Of a DNA stretch of 64,000 nucleotides, positions 34,384 through 43,933 are shown in pieces. The number at the start of each line of letters is the position of its first letter. The first letter of the stretch is position 1. The position numbers were made by a program, and so were the translations under genes. The notes beneath the pieces were generated by a model. It did no database searches. It saw nothing but the letters and a program-made list of their open reading frames with translations, and was not told where the DNA came from. This stretch comes from Comamonas composti DSM 21721 (GTDB lineage Bacteria > Pseudomonadota > Gammaproteobacteria > Burkholderiales > Burkholderiaceae_C), in assembly GCF_000429845.1 (NCBI RefSeq), contig NZ_AUCQ01000014.1, positions 62,001 to 126,000 of the forward strand, given 5' to 3'.

Positions 34384-34691
34384 ATCTCTGGACCTGGATC
34401 GTGCTGGCCTGCGCGCTGGCCTTTGCGACCAAGCTGCTGGGCTACAGCCTGCCCGAGCGCTGGCTCAAAAATCCGCGCATGAACGGCGTGGCCGCCTGCC
34501 TCACGGTAGGCCTGCTGGCCTCGCTCACGGTCATGAACACCCTGGCCTCGGGCACGCAACTGGTCTGGGATGCGCGCCTGGGCTCGCTGGCCGTGGCCGC
34601 GCTCGCGCTGTGGCTGCGCCTGCCGTTTCTGGCCGTGGTCGTGCTCGGCGCGCTGGCGGCGGCCCTGCTGCGCTGGGCGGCCATGCTTTGA
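34380..34691 (+). CDS. azlD: AzlD-type branched-chain amino acid exporter, small subunit
   Basis: A 103-residue protein with three or four helices. LLGYSLPERWLKNPRM...LTVGLLASLTVMNTL is the AzlD pattern. ATGA overlap with azlC shows translational coupling to its partner. Confidence 0.88.
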   Translation: MNLWTWIVLACALAFATKLLGYSLPERWLKNPRMNGVAACLTVGLLASLTVMNTLASGTQLVWDARLGSLAVAALALWLRLPFLAVVVLGALAAALLRWAAML

Positions 34692-34747
34692 GGCGCATGG
34701 CCCTGGGCTAGACTGATCCTCGGACATTCAACAACGAGGAGACAAGC

Positions 34748-35641
34748 ATGCGCAGCCATGAACAACAGGACTTGATGGCCTTGCTGCCGGGGCAGGTGAG
34801 CCCGGCCGGCCCTACGCGGCGCCTGGCGCTGCAAACCGCCATGGGCCTGGGCTATGCGGCGGCCGCCGCCCCCCTGATGGCCCAGACCGCGATTTCCACG
34901 CCTGCCGACGGGCTGGAGGTCGGCGAAGTCGGCTTCACCGTCGACGGCTTTCAGGTCCCGGCCTACCGCGCCGCGCCCGCAGGCAAAACCGGGCTGCCCG
35001 TGGTGCTGGTGATCTCGGAGATCTTCGGCGTGCACGAATACATTGCCGATACCTGCAGGCGGCTTGCGCGTGCCGGCTACATGGCGCTGGCGCCCGATCT
35101 GTTCGCGCGCCAGGGTGATCCCATGATGTATGGCGAACTGGCCAAGCTCATGAGCGAGCTGGTCTCCAAAGTGCCCGACGCCCAGGTCATGGCCGATCTC
35201 GACGGCGCCGTGCACTGGGCCGCAGCCAACGGCGGCGATGCGCAGCGTGTGGCCATTACCGGCTTTTGCTGGGGCGGGCGCATCACCTGGCTGTATGCCG
35301 CCCATGGGCCGGTCAAGGCCGGCGTGGCCTGGTATGGGCGGCTCGAGGGCGAGAAGAGCGCGCTGCAGCCCGCCCATCCGCTGGAGCGCGCGGCGGCGCT
35401 CAAGGCCCCGGTGCTCGGGCTGTATGGCGGCAAGGACACGGGCATTCCCCTGGAGTCAGTGGAGCGCATGCGCTCCGCGCTCGGCCAGGGCTCGCCTGCA
35501 GCCAGGGCGTCGGAGTTCGTGATCTATCCCGATGCGCCGCATGCCTTTCATGCCGATTACCGGCCCAGTTACCGCGAGCACGATGCGCGCAATGGCTGGG
35601 AGCGCATGCTGGCCTGGCTGCACCGCCACGGCCTGGGCTGA
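34748..35641 (+). CDS. Dienelactone-hydrolase-family protein, exported
   Basis: A 297-residue alpha/beta hydrolase. The catalytic triad is visible: Cys174 in GFCWGG, Asp230 in GGKDTGIP, His265 in PHAFHAD. The Cys nucleophile marks dienelactone hydrolase, the enzyme that opens lactones in chloroaromatic breakdown. The N-terminal TRRLALQTAMGLGYAAAAAP looks like a Tat or Sec leader, so the enzyme is probably periplasmic, which is unlike classical ClcD and TfdE. GAGGAGA precedes the ATG. Its TGA stop is fused to a solitary repeat end. Its substrate is not known. Confidence 0.88.
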   Translation: MRSHEQQDLMALLPGQVSPAGPTRRLALQTAMGLGYAAAAAPLMAQTAISTPADGLEVGEVGFTVDGFQVPAYRAAPAGKTGLPVVLVISEIFGVHEYIADTCRRLARAGYMALAPDLFARQGDPMMYGELAKLMSELVSKVPDAQVMADLDGAVHWAAANGGDAQRVAITGFCWGGRITWLYAAHGPVKAGVAWYGRLEGEKSALQPAHPLERAAALKAPVLGLYGGKDTGIPLESVERMRSALGQGSPAARASEFVIYPDAPHAFHADYRPSYREHDARNGWERMLAWLHRHGLG

Positions 35642-35657
35642 GAGCGTAAACACGTTC
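35640..35657 (+). repeat. Solitary repeat-element end fused to a stop codon
   Basis: GAGAGCGTAAACACGTTC differs by one base from the right terminal repeat of MITE copies B and C. Its first GA belongs to the dienelactone-hydrolase TGA, the same register as at 7178 and 45420. Confidence 0.65.
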
Positions 35658-35835
35658 TGAGAGCGTGCTGGCCAGCGCCTCGGCACGGTAAACATCGCAA
35701 ATACCTGCCGGGGGGGCTTGACAGCTTCTGTAGGCTTGTTCGAAAGCCCTGGTCGCGAGTTCGGCCGGGGCTTTGGTTTCTGCGAAAATTCGCAGGTTTC
35801 GCCTGTTGCAGGCATTCGAATAAGCAAGAATTTTT

Positions 35836-36657
35836 ATGACGTTGGGCGCAATCATTTTGGCCACCCTGGCCGCCGGTATTGGCAGTGTGTGGGTGGCTGC
35901 CTTGTTGATGGGCTTGGGCAAGGGGCAGGGTGCGGGCATCATGCCCCAGCGTCTGCTCAGCCTGGCGGCCGGGGCCCTGCTGGCCACGGCCTTCATGCAC
36001 TTGCTGCCCGAGGCCTTCGAGAGCCATGCCGACGCCCATGACCTGTTCATCGTCCTGCTCGTGGGGCTGGTGTTCTTCTTTTTGCTGTCCAAGGCCGAGC
36101 TCTGGCACCACGGCCATGAGCATGGCACGCCCCAGGTGCATCATGGGCACCACCACGCGCATGGACATGAACATGCGCATGACGGCGATCACTCCCACCA
36201 CCATGGCAGCGGCTGGGCCGTGCTCACGGGCGATAGCGTGCACTGCTTTGGCGACGGCGTGCTGATCGCATCGGCCTTTCTGGCCGACATGCGTCTGGGC
36301 CTGATCGCGGCCATCTCCGTGCTGGCCCATGAGGTGCCGCACCACATGGGCGACATCGTGGTGCTGCGCCAGTCGAGCTCCAACCGCCGCACGGCGCTGA
36401 TCAAGGTCTCCATGGCCGGTGCCGTGACCACGCTGGGCGGCGTGGTCGGCTACTTCCTCGTAGGCCAGCTCCATGAGCTGCTGCCGTATTTTCTGGTCGT
36501 GGCCTCCAGCAGCTTCATCTATGTGGCCCTCGCAGATCTGATTCCCCAGCTGCAAAGGCGCCTGAGCGCAGGCGAGACCGCGGCCCAGGTCGGCTGGCTG
36601 CTGCTGGGCATCACCATGGTGACCCTGGTGGGGCGGATGGCGCACCATGCGCATTGA
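35836..36657 (+). CDS. ZIP-family divalent metal transporter
   Basis: A 273-residue ZIP permease with eight helices. A cytoplasmic loop at about 94-125 is rich in His (HHGHEHG..., HHGHHHAHGHEHAHDGDHSHHHG), typical of zinc-binding ZIP loops. VHCFGDGVLIASAF in helix 4 and AHEVPHHMGDIVVL in helix 5 line the metal site. It brings zinc or iron into the cytoplasm. No Zur-like site was found by eye upstream, though the 195-base gap was not searched exhaustively. Confidence 0.9.
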   Translation: MTLGAIILATLAAGIGSVWVAALLMGLGKGQGAGIMPQRLLSLAAGALLATAFMHLLPEAFESHADAHDLFIVLLVGLVFFFLLSKAELWHHGHEHGTPQVHHGHHHAHGHEHAHDGDHSHHHGSGWAVLTGDSVHCFGDGVLIASAFLADMRLGLIAAISVLAHEVPHHMGDIVVLRQSSSNRRTALIKVSMAGAVTTLGGVVGYFLVGQLHELLPYFLVVASSSFIYVALADLIPQLQRRLSAGETAAQVGWLLLGITMVTLVGRMAHHAH

Positions 36658-36784
36658 AGGCCAGACATGGGCTCAGACCTTGCGCCTGGAATCCTTTCCC
36701 CATGGCGCAGGAGTCGCGCGCTGGCTTGCTTGACCTGAGCCGCAGGCCATCGGCAGTCTTTCACCATATGAAGGGCTTCGGCTT

Positions 36785-36967
36785 GGCGTTGCTCTCCAGC
36801 GTCTTGGTGATCACTGCATCGACAAGGTGCGCAAGGAGGTTGCCGATTGGCAGCATCGGCACCAGCGGGGTCGGTGCAAGGCGACGGTCGATTGGCAGTT
36901 CACTTGCGCCGAGACACGCCCCAGGCTCAAGCGTTCATCTCGGCAGGCTCTGGTGACGAGAGACTAG
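36785..36967 (+). pseudogene. Remnant of an IS630-like transposase C-terminus
   Basis: A frame reads RLGDHCIDKVRKEVADWQHRHQ, then CKATVDWQFTCAETRPRLKR, ending at TAG 36965-36967. The pattern ...AWQxxRN...xWQFTTxxARxKLxR is that of the last segment of IS630-family transposases. The catalytic part and both IS ends are absent. It overlaps the last bases of the convergent response-regulator gene. Confidence 0.5.
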
Positions 36968-37737
36968 GCCTCTTGCATTGCGCTGCGCAAGGCTGCGCGC
37001 ACCAGGGGCAACTGGCGGCGCGAGACCGTGAGCAGTTCGGGGATGCCGTGCAGGCTCAGGCCCCAGGCGTCGCCTTCCTCCCGGCCTTCCATGTTTTCCT
37101 GGCGCTCCAGGCTGCGCATGGCCGTGCGTGCGACCAGGGCATTGCGGTGCACGCGCAGCAACTGGTCGGCATGACGGGATTCGAGCTCGGCCAGGGCGCC
37201 GTCAAGCACATAGTTGCGGTTCAGCGTGCGAACGGTCACGTATTTCTGTTCAGCCTTGAGGTAGAGCACTTCCGTCAGCGGCAGACGCACCGTGGTGTGG
37301 CGTTCCTGGATCAGCAGGGTCGGGCCGCTGTCCAGCGCCGCCGCCGGCCGCAGGGCCAGGGCACGCAAGGCCTTGGCCAGGGCCTGCTGCAGCCGCTCGC
37401 GGCGCACGGGCTTGGTCAGGTAGTCGGCCGCATCGAGCTCGAAGGCCTGCAGCGCATGACTGGGATGGGCGGTGACGAAGACCACCACGGGCGGCAGGTT
37501 CAGCCGGCGCAGCGCATGGGCCAGGGCCAGGCCGTCGCGTCCGGGCATGTGGATGTCCAGCAGCACCAGGTCCACGGGGCGCGGGCCGGGGCTCTGCAGC
37601 AAGGCCATGGCCTGGTCGGCATTCTGGGCCTCGCAGACATGATGGGGCAGGCCGTCGGGGCCCGGCGGGCAGTCGGCCAGCAGGCTGCGCAAGCGCGTGC
37701 GGGCCAGGGCTTCGTCGTCAACGATGAGGATATGCAT
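36964..37737 (-). CDS. LytTR-type response regulator (AlgR-like)
   Basis: A 257-residue regulator. The receiver domain has Asp7-Asp8 and phosphoacceptor Asp61 (LVLLDIHMPG), with TAHPSHALQAFELDAADYLTKP. The C-terminal LytTR DNA-binding domain includes EVLYLKAEQKYVTVRT and LLRVHRNALVA. It overlaps the sensor gene by 20 bases, so they form one operon. The pair beside argH matches the Pseudomonas algZ-algR-argH neighbourhood, where AlgR controls alginate, twitching and virulence. The targets here are unknown. Confidence 0.9.
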   Translation of the reverse strand: MHILIVDDEALARTRLRSLLADCPPGPDGLPHHVCEAQNADQAMALLQSPGPRPVDLVLLDIHMPGRDGLALAHALRRLNLPPVVVFVTAHPSHALQAFELDAADYLTKPVRRERLQQALAKALRALALRPAAALDSGPTLLIQERHTTVRLPLTEVLYLKAEQKYVTVRTLNRNYVLDGALAELESRHADQLLRVHRNALVARTAMRSLERQENMEGREEGDAWGLSLHGIPELLTVSRRQLPLVRAALRSAMQEA

Positions 37738-38773
37738 GGCGGCCTTGGGAAGGGGGCGGGAGTTGGCTGTCCGTGGGCAGAGGCAGGGCGATGCGCACCA
37801 CGAAATGCGCGTGCTGCACCTTGGTGCTGAAGCTGGACTGCATGTCGTGCAGCAGGGACAGGCGTGCACGAACATTGGCCAGGGCAATGCCGTGGCCCTG
37901 ATTGGGCGGGCTGTTCTTGTCGGGCAAGGTGTTCACGATGCGCACCACGGCCTGGGAGCCGCGCTTTTCCGTGCGCACCTGCAGCTTGCCGCCGCGCGCG
38001 CCGGGCTCCACGCCATGGCGCACGGCGTTTTCCACCAGGGGCTGCAGCAGCAGGGGCGGCAGCAGCGCATGGCCTACGTCGGGGTCCAGCTGCCACTGCA
38101 CCTGCAGGCGCTCGCCAAAGCGTACCTGTTCTATGGCCAGGTAGCGCCTGGCCAGCTCGATCTCCTCGGCCAGCGTGGCCGTGCTGTGCGGTTCGGCCAG
38201 GGCGCCGCGAAACAGGTCGCACAGGTCTTCGAGAATGGCTTCGGCCTTGGCTGGCTCTTCGCGCACGAGTGCAATCGCGCTGTTGAGGGTGTTGAACAGA
38301 AAGTGCGGGCGTATGCGCGATTGCAGCTCGGACAACTGGGCCCGCGTGTCGGCAGGCGCGCGCCCGCGTGCGCGCAGCACCAGGGCCGTGACCAGCAAGG
38401 CCGCAAGCAGGGCCCCTGTGGAGGTCGTGGCCAGCCAGGGCGCGGGGCCGATCTCGGTGAGGCGCAGCAGGGCGCAGGCAAACAAGCCGGCCAGAGCGCC
38501 AAGCAGCACGCCGGCGGCGTACTGGCCGCTCAGGCTCATGCGTTGCAGCGCATGCTTGAGGCCGCAGGCCGCCATCAGCCAGGCCAGGGTGCCGGGCAGG
38601 CTGGCACTGGTCAGCCAGGCCGTGAGAAGCAGCCACTGGGGCGGTGACTCGGCGCCGAACATGGCAGCCGTGCTGACCACGGCCTGCACGAAGAGCACGG
38701 CACGCAGCACCACGCCGGCGTTGCAGGCGTCGAACACCAGGGGCGGCGTGCGGCTGTGTGAAGGCATGGGCAT
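37718..38773 (-). CDS. LytS/AlgZ-type sensor histidine kinase
   Basis: A kinase of about 351 residues. Four or more N-terminal helices form a membrane sensor without an obvious periplasmic domain. The His_kinase domain starts QLSELQSRIRPHFLFNTLNS with phosphoacceptor His157, followed by VENAVRHGVEP and a degenerate ATPase end. This is the FimS/AlgZ layout. ATG 38773 was chosen; ATG 38767 or a longer frame is possible. It is divergent from argH. Confidence 0.88.
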   Translation of the reverse strand: MPMPSHSRTPPLVFDACNAGVVLRAVLFVQAVVSTAAMFGAESPPQWLLLTAWLTSASLPGTLAWLMAACGLKHALQRMSLSGQYAAGVLLGALAGLFACALLRLTEIGPAPWLATTSTGALLAALLVTALVLRARGRAPADTRAQLSELQSRIRPHFLFNTLNSAIALVREEPAKAEAILEDLCDLFRGALAEPHSTATLAEEIELARRYLAIEQVRFGERLQVQWQLDPDVGHALLPPLLLQPLVENAVRHGVEPGARGGKLQVRTEKRGSQAVVRIVNTLPDKNSPPNQGHGIALANVRARLSLLHDMQSSFSTKVQHAHFVVRIALPLPTDSQLPPPSQGRHAYPHR

Positions 38774-39036
38774 GGCGGGGATTATGGCCAGCACGAAGCC
38801 GGACGGCGATATGGCCAAAGAGCGGAAGTGTCGGCCTTGACGGGCATTGTCTGCAGCTTTCAGGCGGCGGCTGCCTGCAAAAGCCAGGCCCTGTGATCTG
38901 CATCAGAGTCAGGACGGCCGGGTGCGGCTTGCGGCGGCCCGAGTGCTTGCCGGAGCGGGCTGGATAAAATCCTGGCTTTCTGTCTTGAACCGGCGCTGTA
39001 TCGCGCCCGCTGCTTTTCGACGAAAGTCGCTTCTAC

Positions 39037-40497
<1,461 letters not shown>

Positions 40498-40540
40498 ACA
40501 TCGATGCTGGGCGCAGGCTGGATGTCAGCCTGTAGCAAAT

Positions 40541-40633
40541 AAAAAGAGGAGCTGGTAGCGCTTGCCCCTTTTAGGTTTCAAACTAAAAACAGTCTGAAAC
40601 CCAAGAGTGACAGGTGCTACCAGCTCCTTTTTT
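40541..40633 (+). terminator. Dispersed palindromic repeat, copy 2, acting as a terminator
   Basis: GGAGCTGGTAGC and GCTACCAGCTCC are 12-bp arms, preceded by AAAAAGA and followed by seven Ts. The centre holds a second small stem (GGTTTCA...TGAAACC). It belongs to the palindromic family at 21855, 57975 and 61618. Placed between argH and the convergent sulfatase gene, it can end transcription from both sides. Confidence 0.75.
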
Positions 40634-40673
40634 TAAAGCTGCTCCCAGGCCCTGGGCCTGGGAGCCTTGTGGC

Positions 40674-42617
40674 TCAGGGCGTGACGATGGGAAAGCGTGG
40701 GTTGAAGGTATCGAGGTTGCCGAGGATGGCGGCCAGCGCCTGGGGCTTGCCCTCCATCCTGGCCTCGCCGGCTTCCACGAGCTGGGTCAGTGGCACCCTG
40801 GCCAGCAGCATCTTGAAGAATGCCGCGCGCGTCAGCGACAGCGTGGCGTCCGGGCTCTGCAGCTTGCGGCCCCTGGTGTGGTTGAGCACGGCGTTCGACA
40901 GCTCCAGCGCATAGGTTTCGTGGGTGTCGGTGAAATGGATCTGCGTGCCCAGGTTCAGGCCGTCCACTTTTTCGTGGTTCAGGCGCACGGCCAGATAGTC
41001 GAAGACCATCTCCAGCGGCATGCTGCGCACCAGTTCCGAGCCCTGGGCATTGGGGGACGCGGGCTTGAGGCCTTGGCGCAGCTCCTGGGCGCCCATCAGA
41101 TAGGCATTGCGCCACACGCCCGACTCCGCCTGGTAGCCCAGTTGCTCCAGTGTCGCGGCCTGCTGCAGGCGGGCCGCCTGCCTGTCCGGCTCGGCCATGA
41201 CGGCATGGTTGCCCAGCACGGCGGCCCAGCGGTAGTCGCCGGCGTCGAAGGCGGCTTTGGCCTGGCGCAGCACGGCGTCCATACCGCCCATGGCCTTGAC
41301 GTAGCGCTGCGAGGCCTCGGCCACGGGCAGAGGGTCGAGCGTGGCCGGGTTGCCGTCGTAATAGCCGAGGTAGAAGTTGTAGACGGCGCGCAGATTGTGG
41401 CTCAGGGTGCCGTAGTAGCCATGGGTGGAGAAGTCGTTCTTCAGCCCCTTGGGGAAATACGTGGCGTTGGCGATGTCGTCCATCTTGCGACCCTGGTTGA
41501 GCAGGCCCACGGCCTGGTCATGGATGAAGCGGTAGACGTCGCGCTGGTTGGCCAGATGGCGCTGTATGCGCTCGCCACCCCATACCGGCCAGTGGTGGCT
41601 GCGAAAGGCGACCTCGGCCTCGGGGAAGGCATCGATCATCTGGTTGATGTATTTGCTCCAGCCCAGCGCATCGCGCATCTGCGCGCCACGGATCGTGTAG
41701 ATGTTGTGCATGTTCGCCGTGACCACCTCGGACAGGCACAGCGCCTTGAGGTCGGGAAAGTAGAAGGCGAACTCCGACGGTGCCTCCGAGCCGTTGGCCA
41801 TCATGAACTGGATGCGCACGCCATCCACCACGCGCTCCTCGCCGGTCTTGCGCACGATGTCGGTGGGCTCGATCAGACCAATGCTGCCTGCGGAGACCGC
41901 CTTCCCCAGGCCCGAGCCCACGCCTGCGCGTGGGTCGTGGGCCAGGTCGGCGCCGAACTGGTAGCGCCCCCGGCGCGTCATGGCATTGCCTGCGAGCACA
42001 TTCTCGGAGATGGCGTGCTCCATGAATCCATCGGGCGCAATGATGGGAATCTTGCCGGCCCGCACATCGGCCTCGTCGACCACACCGCGCACGCCGCCGA
42101 AATGGTCTACATGGCTGTGCGTGTAGATCACGGCCACCACGGGCCTGGGGCCGAGCTGCTGCTGCGCAAAGGCCAGCGTGGCCCGCGCGGTTTCGGCCGT
42201 GGTCAGCGGGTCGATCACGATCCAGCCGGTCTTGCCCTGGACCAGGGTCATGTTCGCAAGGTCATAGCCGCGCAGCTGCCAGATGCCCTCGCTCACCTTG
42301 AACAGTCCGGCCTGGTTGTTGAGCTGCTCCTGGCGCCAGAGGCTGGGGTTGACGCTGTCCGGCGCAGGGCCCTTGATGAACGCGTATCGCTCGCTGTTCC
42401 AGGCCACGTCGCCCTTGGCGTTGCGGATGATGGGCTCGGGCATGCGGGCCACCAGACCGCGCGCTGCATCCTCAAAGTCCTGGGGCTGGGCCAGATCGTA
42501 GGCGGCGGCCACGGCCCGGTTGGCCTGTGTGGTGATGGCGGTGGCGCTCTGCGGCTCCTGGGCCTGTGCCAGGGTGGCGCCCAGGGCGCCGAGTGCGATA
42601 GCGTAGCGAATCTTCAT
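40674..42617 (-). CDS. SdsA1-like linear primary alkylsulfatase
   Basis: A 647-residue exported enzyme. A signal peptide (to about residue 20, LAQAQ) precedes a metallo-beta-lactamase domain with THSHVDHFGG: His167, His169, Asp171 and His172 bind the two zinc ions. An alkyl-sulfatase dimerisation domain and a C-terminal sterol-carrier-like domain follow. Related SdsA1 of Pseudomonas hydrolyses sodium dodecyl sulfate to sulfate and alcohol. GGGAGA precedes the ATG. It is divergent from a Bug receptor gene, so sulfur or detergent scavenging could be linked to uptake. Confidence 0.92.
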   Translation of the reverse strand: MKIRYAIALGALGATLAQAQEPQSATAITTQANRAVAAAYDLAQPQDFEDAARGLVARMPEPIIRNAKGDVAWNSERYAFIKGPAPDSVNPSLWRQEQLNNQAGLFKVSEGIWQLRGYDLANMTLVQGKTGWIVIDPLTTAETARATLAFAQQQLGPRPVVAVIYTHSHVDHFGGVRGVVDEADVRAGKIPIIAPDGFMEHAISENVLAGNAMTRRGRYQFGADLAHDPRAGVGSGLGKAVSAGSIGLIEPTDIVRKTGEERVVDGVRIQFMMANGSEAPSEFAFYFPDLKALCLSEVVTANMHNIYTIRGAQMRDALGWSKYINQMIDAFPEAEVAFRSHHWPVWGGERIQRHLANQRDVYRFIHDQAVGLLNQGRKMDDIANATYFPKGLKNDFSTHGYYGTLSHNLRAVYNFYLGYYDGNPATLDPLPVAEASQRYVKAMGGMDAVLRQAKAAFDAGDYRWAAVLGNHAVMAEPDRQAARLQQAATLEQLGYQAESGVWRNAYLMGAQELRQGLKPASPNAQGSELVRSMPLEMVFDYLAVRLNHEKVDGLNLGTQIHFTDTHETYALELSNAVLNHTRGRKLQSPDATLSLTRAAFFKMLLARVPLTQLVEAGEARMEGKPQALAAILGNLDTFNPRFPIVTP

Positions 42618-42939
42618 GTTTTGCTCTCCCGGTTGAGGAAATGGATGCGCAAGCTCGGCATCCAGGCATCGGGCTGACCGTCGCGAGCGTGGCGACCCTC
42701 GTGTCGACAATCTTCTGGGCAAGCATCATATGAAGCTTGTCGCGGGATTGCATGCTCAAGGGGCCGGATCTGGTCGCGCATTTGTCACCGCCGCCTGCGC
42801 GTGCCGGGCTGCGGCTTGCAGCTCCAGGCTCGTAATACACTGAGCGGCGCCAGCGCCGGTGCACGCATGTATGCATGCATGCAGCTCGAACGCCATGAGC
42901 AGCGGCCGGGCTGGAAATCACGACAACAGGGAGACATTC
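42618..42939. other. Divergent promoter region, sulfatase and Bug genes
   Basis: A 322-base gap between two divergently read genes. I see no gene in it. It holds a short alternating stretch, GCATGTATGCATGCATGC (42864-42881), near the Bug side. Regulatory sites must lie here, but none is recognisable. Confidence 0.35.
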
Positions 42940-43917
42940 ATGAGCCTATCTCGCCGCCAGTTGCTGGCCCATGCCCTGGCCGCATCGGCCGGAGCATCGA
43001 TTGCGCCTCAGGCGATTGCACAGCCCTCTCAGCCGATACGGCTGCTCGTGGGCTTTCCGCCGGGCGGCGGCTCGGATGCGATTGCCCGCCTGCTGGCCGA
43101 CAGGCTCAGGCATGAGCTGGGCACAAGCGTCGTCGTGGACAACCGTCCGGGCGCAGGCGGCCAGATCGCGGCGCAGGTGCTCAAGAGCGCTGCGCCCGAC
43201 GGCCATACGCTGTTTCTCTCGCACGATCACACCATCTCCATCCTGCCCCAGGTGGTCAGAAAGCCGGGCTTCGATCCCGTGCATGATTTCGCGCCGGTCG
43301 CCGGCATCGCGACCTTCGTGAACGCACTGGCCGTCTCCAGCAGCACGCCGGCACGCAACCTGGCCGAATACGTGCAGTGGATAGGCGAGGAGGCGAAGCG
43401 GGGAACCGTGGGCATTCCGGCCCCGGCCTCCACACCCGAATTCCTGGTCAAGCTGCTGGGCCAGCATTACCAGTTGGACCTGGTCGCCGCCCCCTACAAG
43501 GGCAGCGCCCCCATGCTGGCCGACATGCTGGGCAACCAGATACCGGCAGGCATCGGCTCGGTGCAGGACTTCATGGAAAACCACCGGGCGGGCAAGCTGC
43601 GCGTCATCGGCGTGCTCGGAAGCCGGCGCCAGGCCGCCATGCCCGAGGTGCCGACGCTGGCCGAGCAGGGCGTGGGCGGCTTCGAAGACCTGCCCTACTA
43701 CGGCATCTATGCGCCCAGGGCCACGCCCAAGGCCTTTGTGGAGCGCTTCTCCGCCGCCGTGGCCCAGGTGCTCAGGCAGCCCGATGTGCATGAGCAGCTC
43801 ACGGCCCTGGGCCTGAGCGTGCTCTATATGACGCCGGCCCAGCTTGCCGAGCGCGAGCAGGCCTATACCCAGGTCTGGAAGCGCATCATCCAGACCAGCG
43901 GCTTTAAGCCTCAGTAG
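42940..43917 (+). CDS. Bug/TctC-family periplasmic solute-binding receptor
   Basis: A 325-residue receptor. AGGGAGA precedes the ATG. The leader SRRQLLAHALAASAGASIAPQAIA is twin-arginine-like. The mature part has IRLLVGFPPGGGSDAIARLLADRL, DNRPGAGGQIAAQ and APYKGSAPMLADML, the Bug pattern. Ligands in the family are carboxylates, amino acids or sulfonates. A TctAB partner is not encoded nearby. Divergence from the alkylsulfatase gene hints at shared control. Confidence 0.9.
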   Translation: MSLSRRQLLAHALAASAGASIAPQAIAQPSQPIRLLVGFPPGGGSDAIARLLADRLRHELGTSVVVDNRPGAGGQIAAQVLKSAAPDGHTLFLSHDHTISILPQVVRKPGFDPVHDFAPVAGIATFVNALAVSSSTPARNLAEYVQWIGEEAKRGTVGIPAPASTPEFLVKLLGQHYQLDLVAAPYKGSAPMLADMLGNQIPAGIGSVQDFMENHRAGKLRVIGVLGSRRQAAMPEVPTLAEQGVGGFEDLPYYGIYAPRATPKAFVERFSAAVAQVLRQPDVHEQLTALGLSVLYMTPAQLAEREQAYTQVWKRIIQTSGFKPQ

Positions 43918-43933
43918 GCAAGCCCGGCTCCGC

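Noticed and set aside
40614-42677. 687-residue plus-strand open frame across the alkylsulfatase
   Set aside because: Shadow frame. The minus-strand gene has a signal peptide and zinc motif.
42864-42881. ATGCATGC-type run as a tandem repeat or CRISPR-like array
   Set aside because: It is a single 18-base alternating stretch with no spacers. No CRISPR array or cas gene was seen anywhere in the window.
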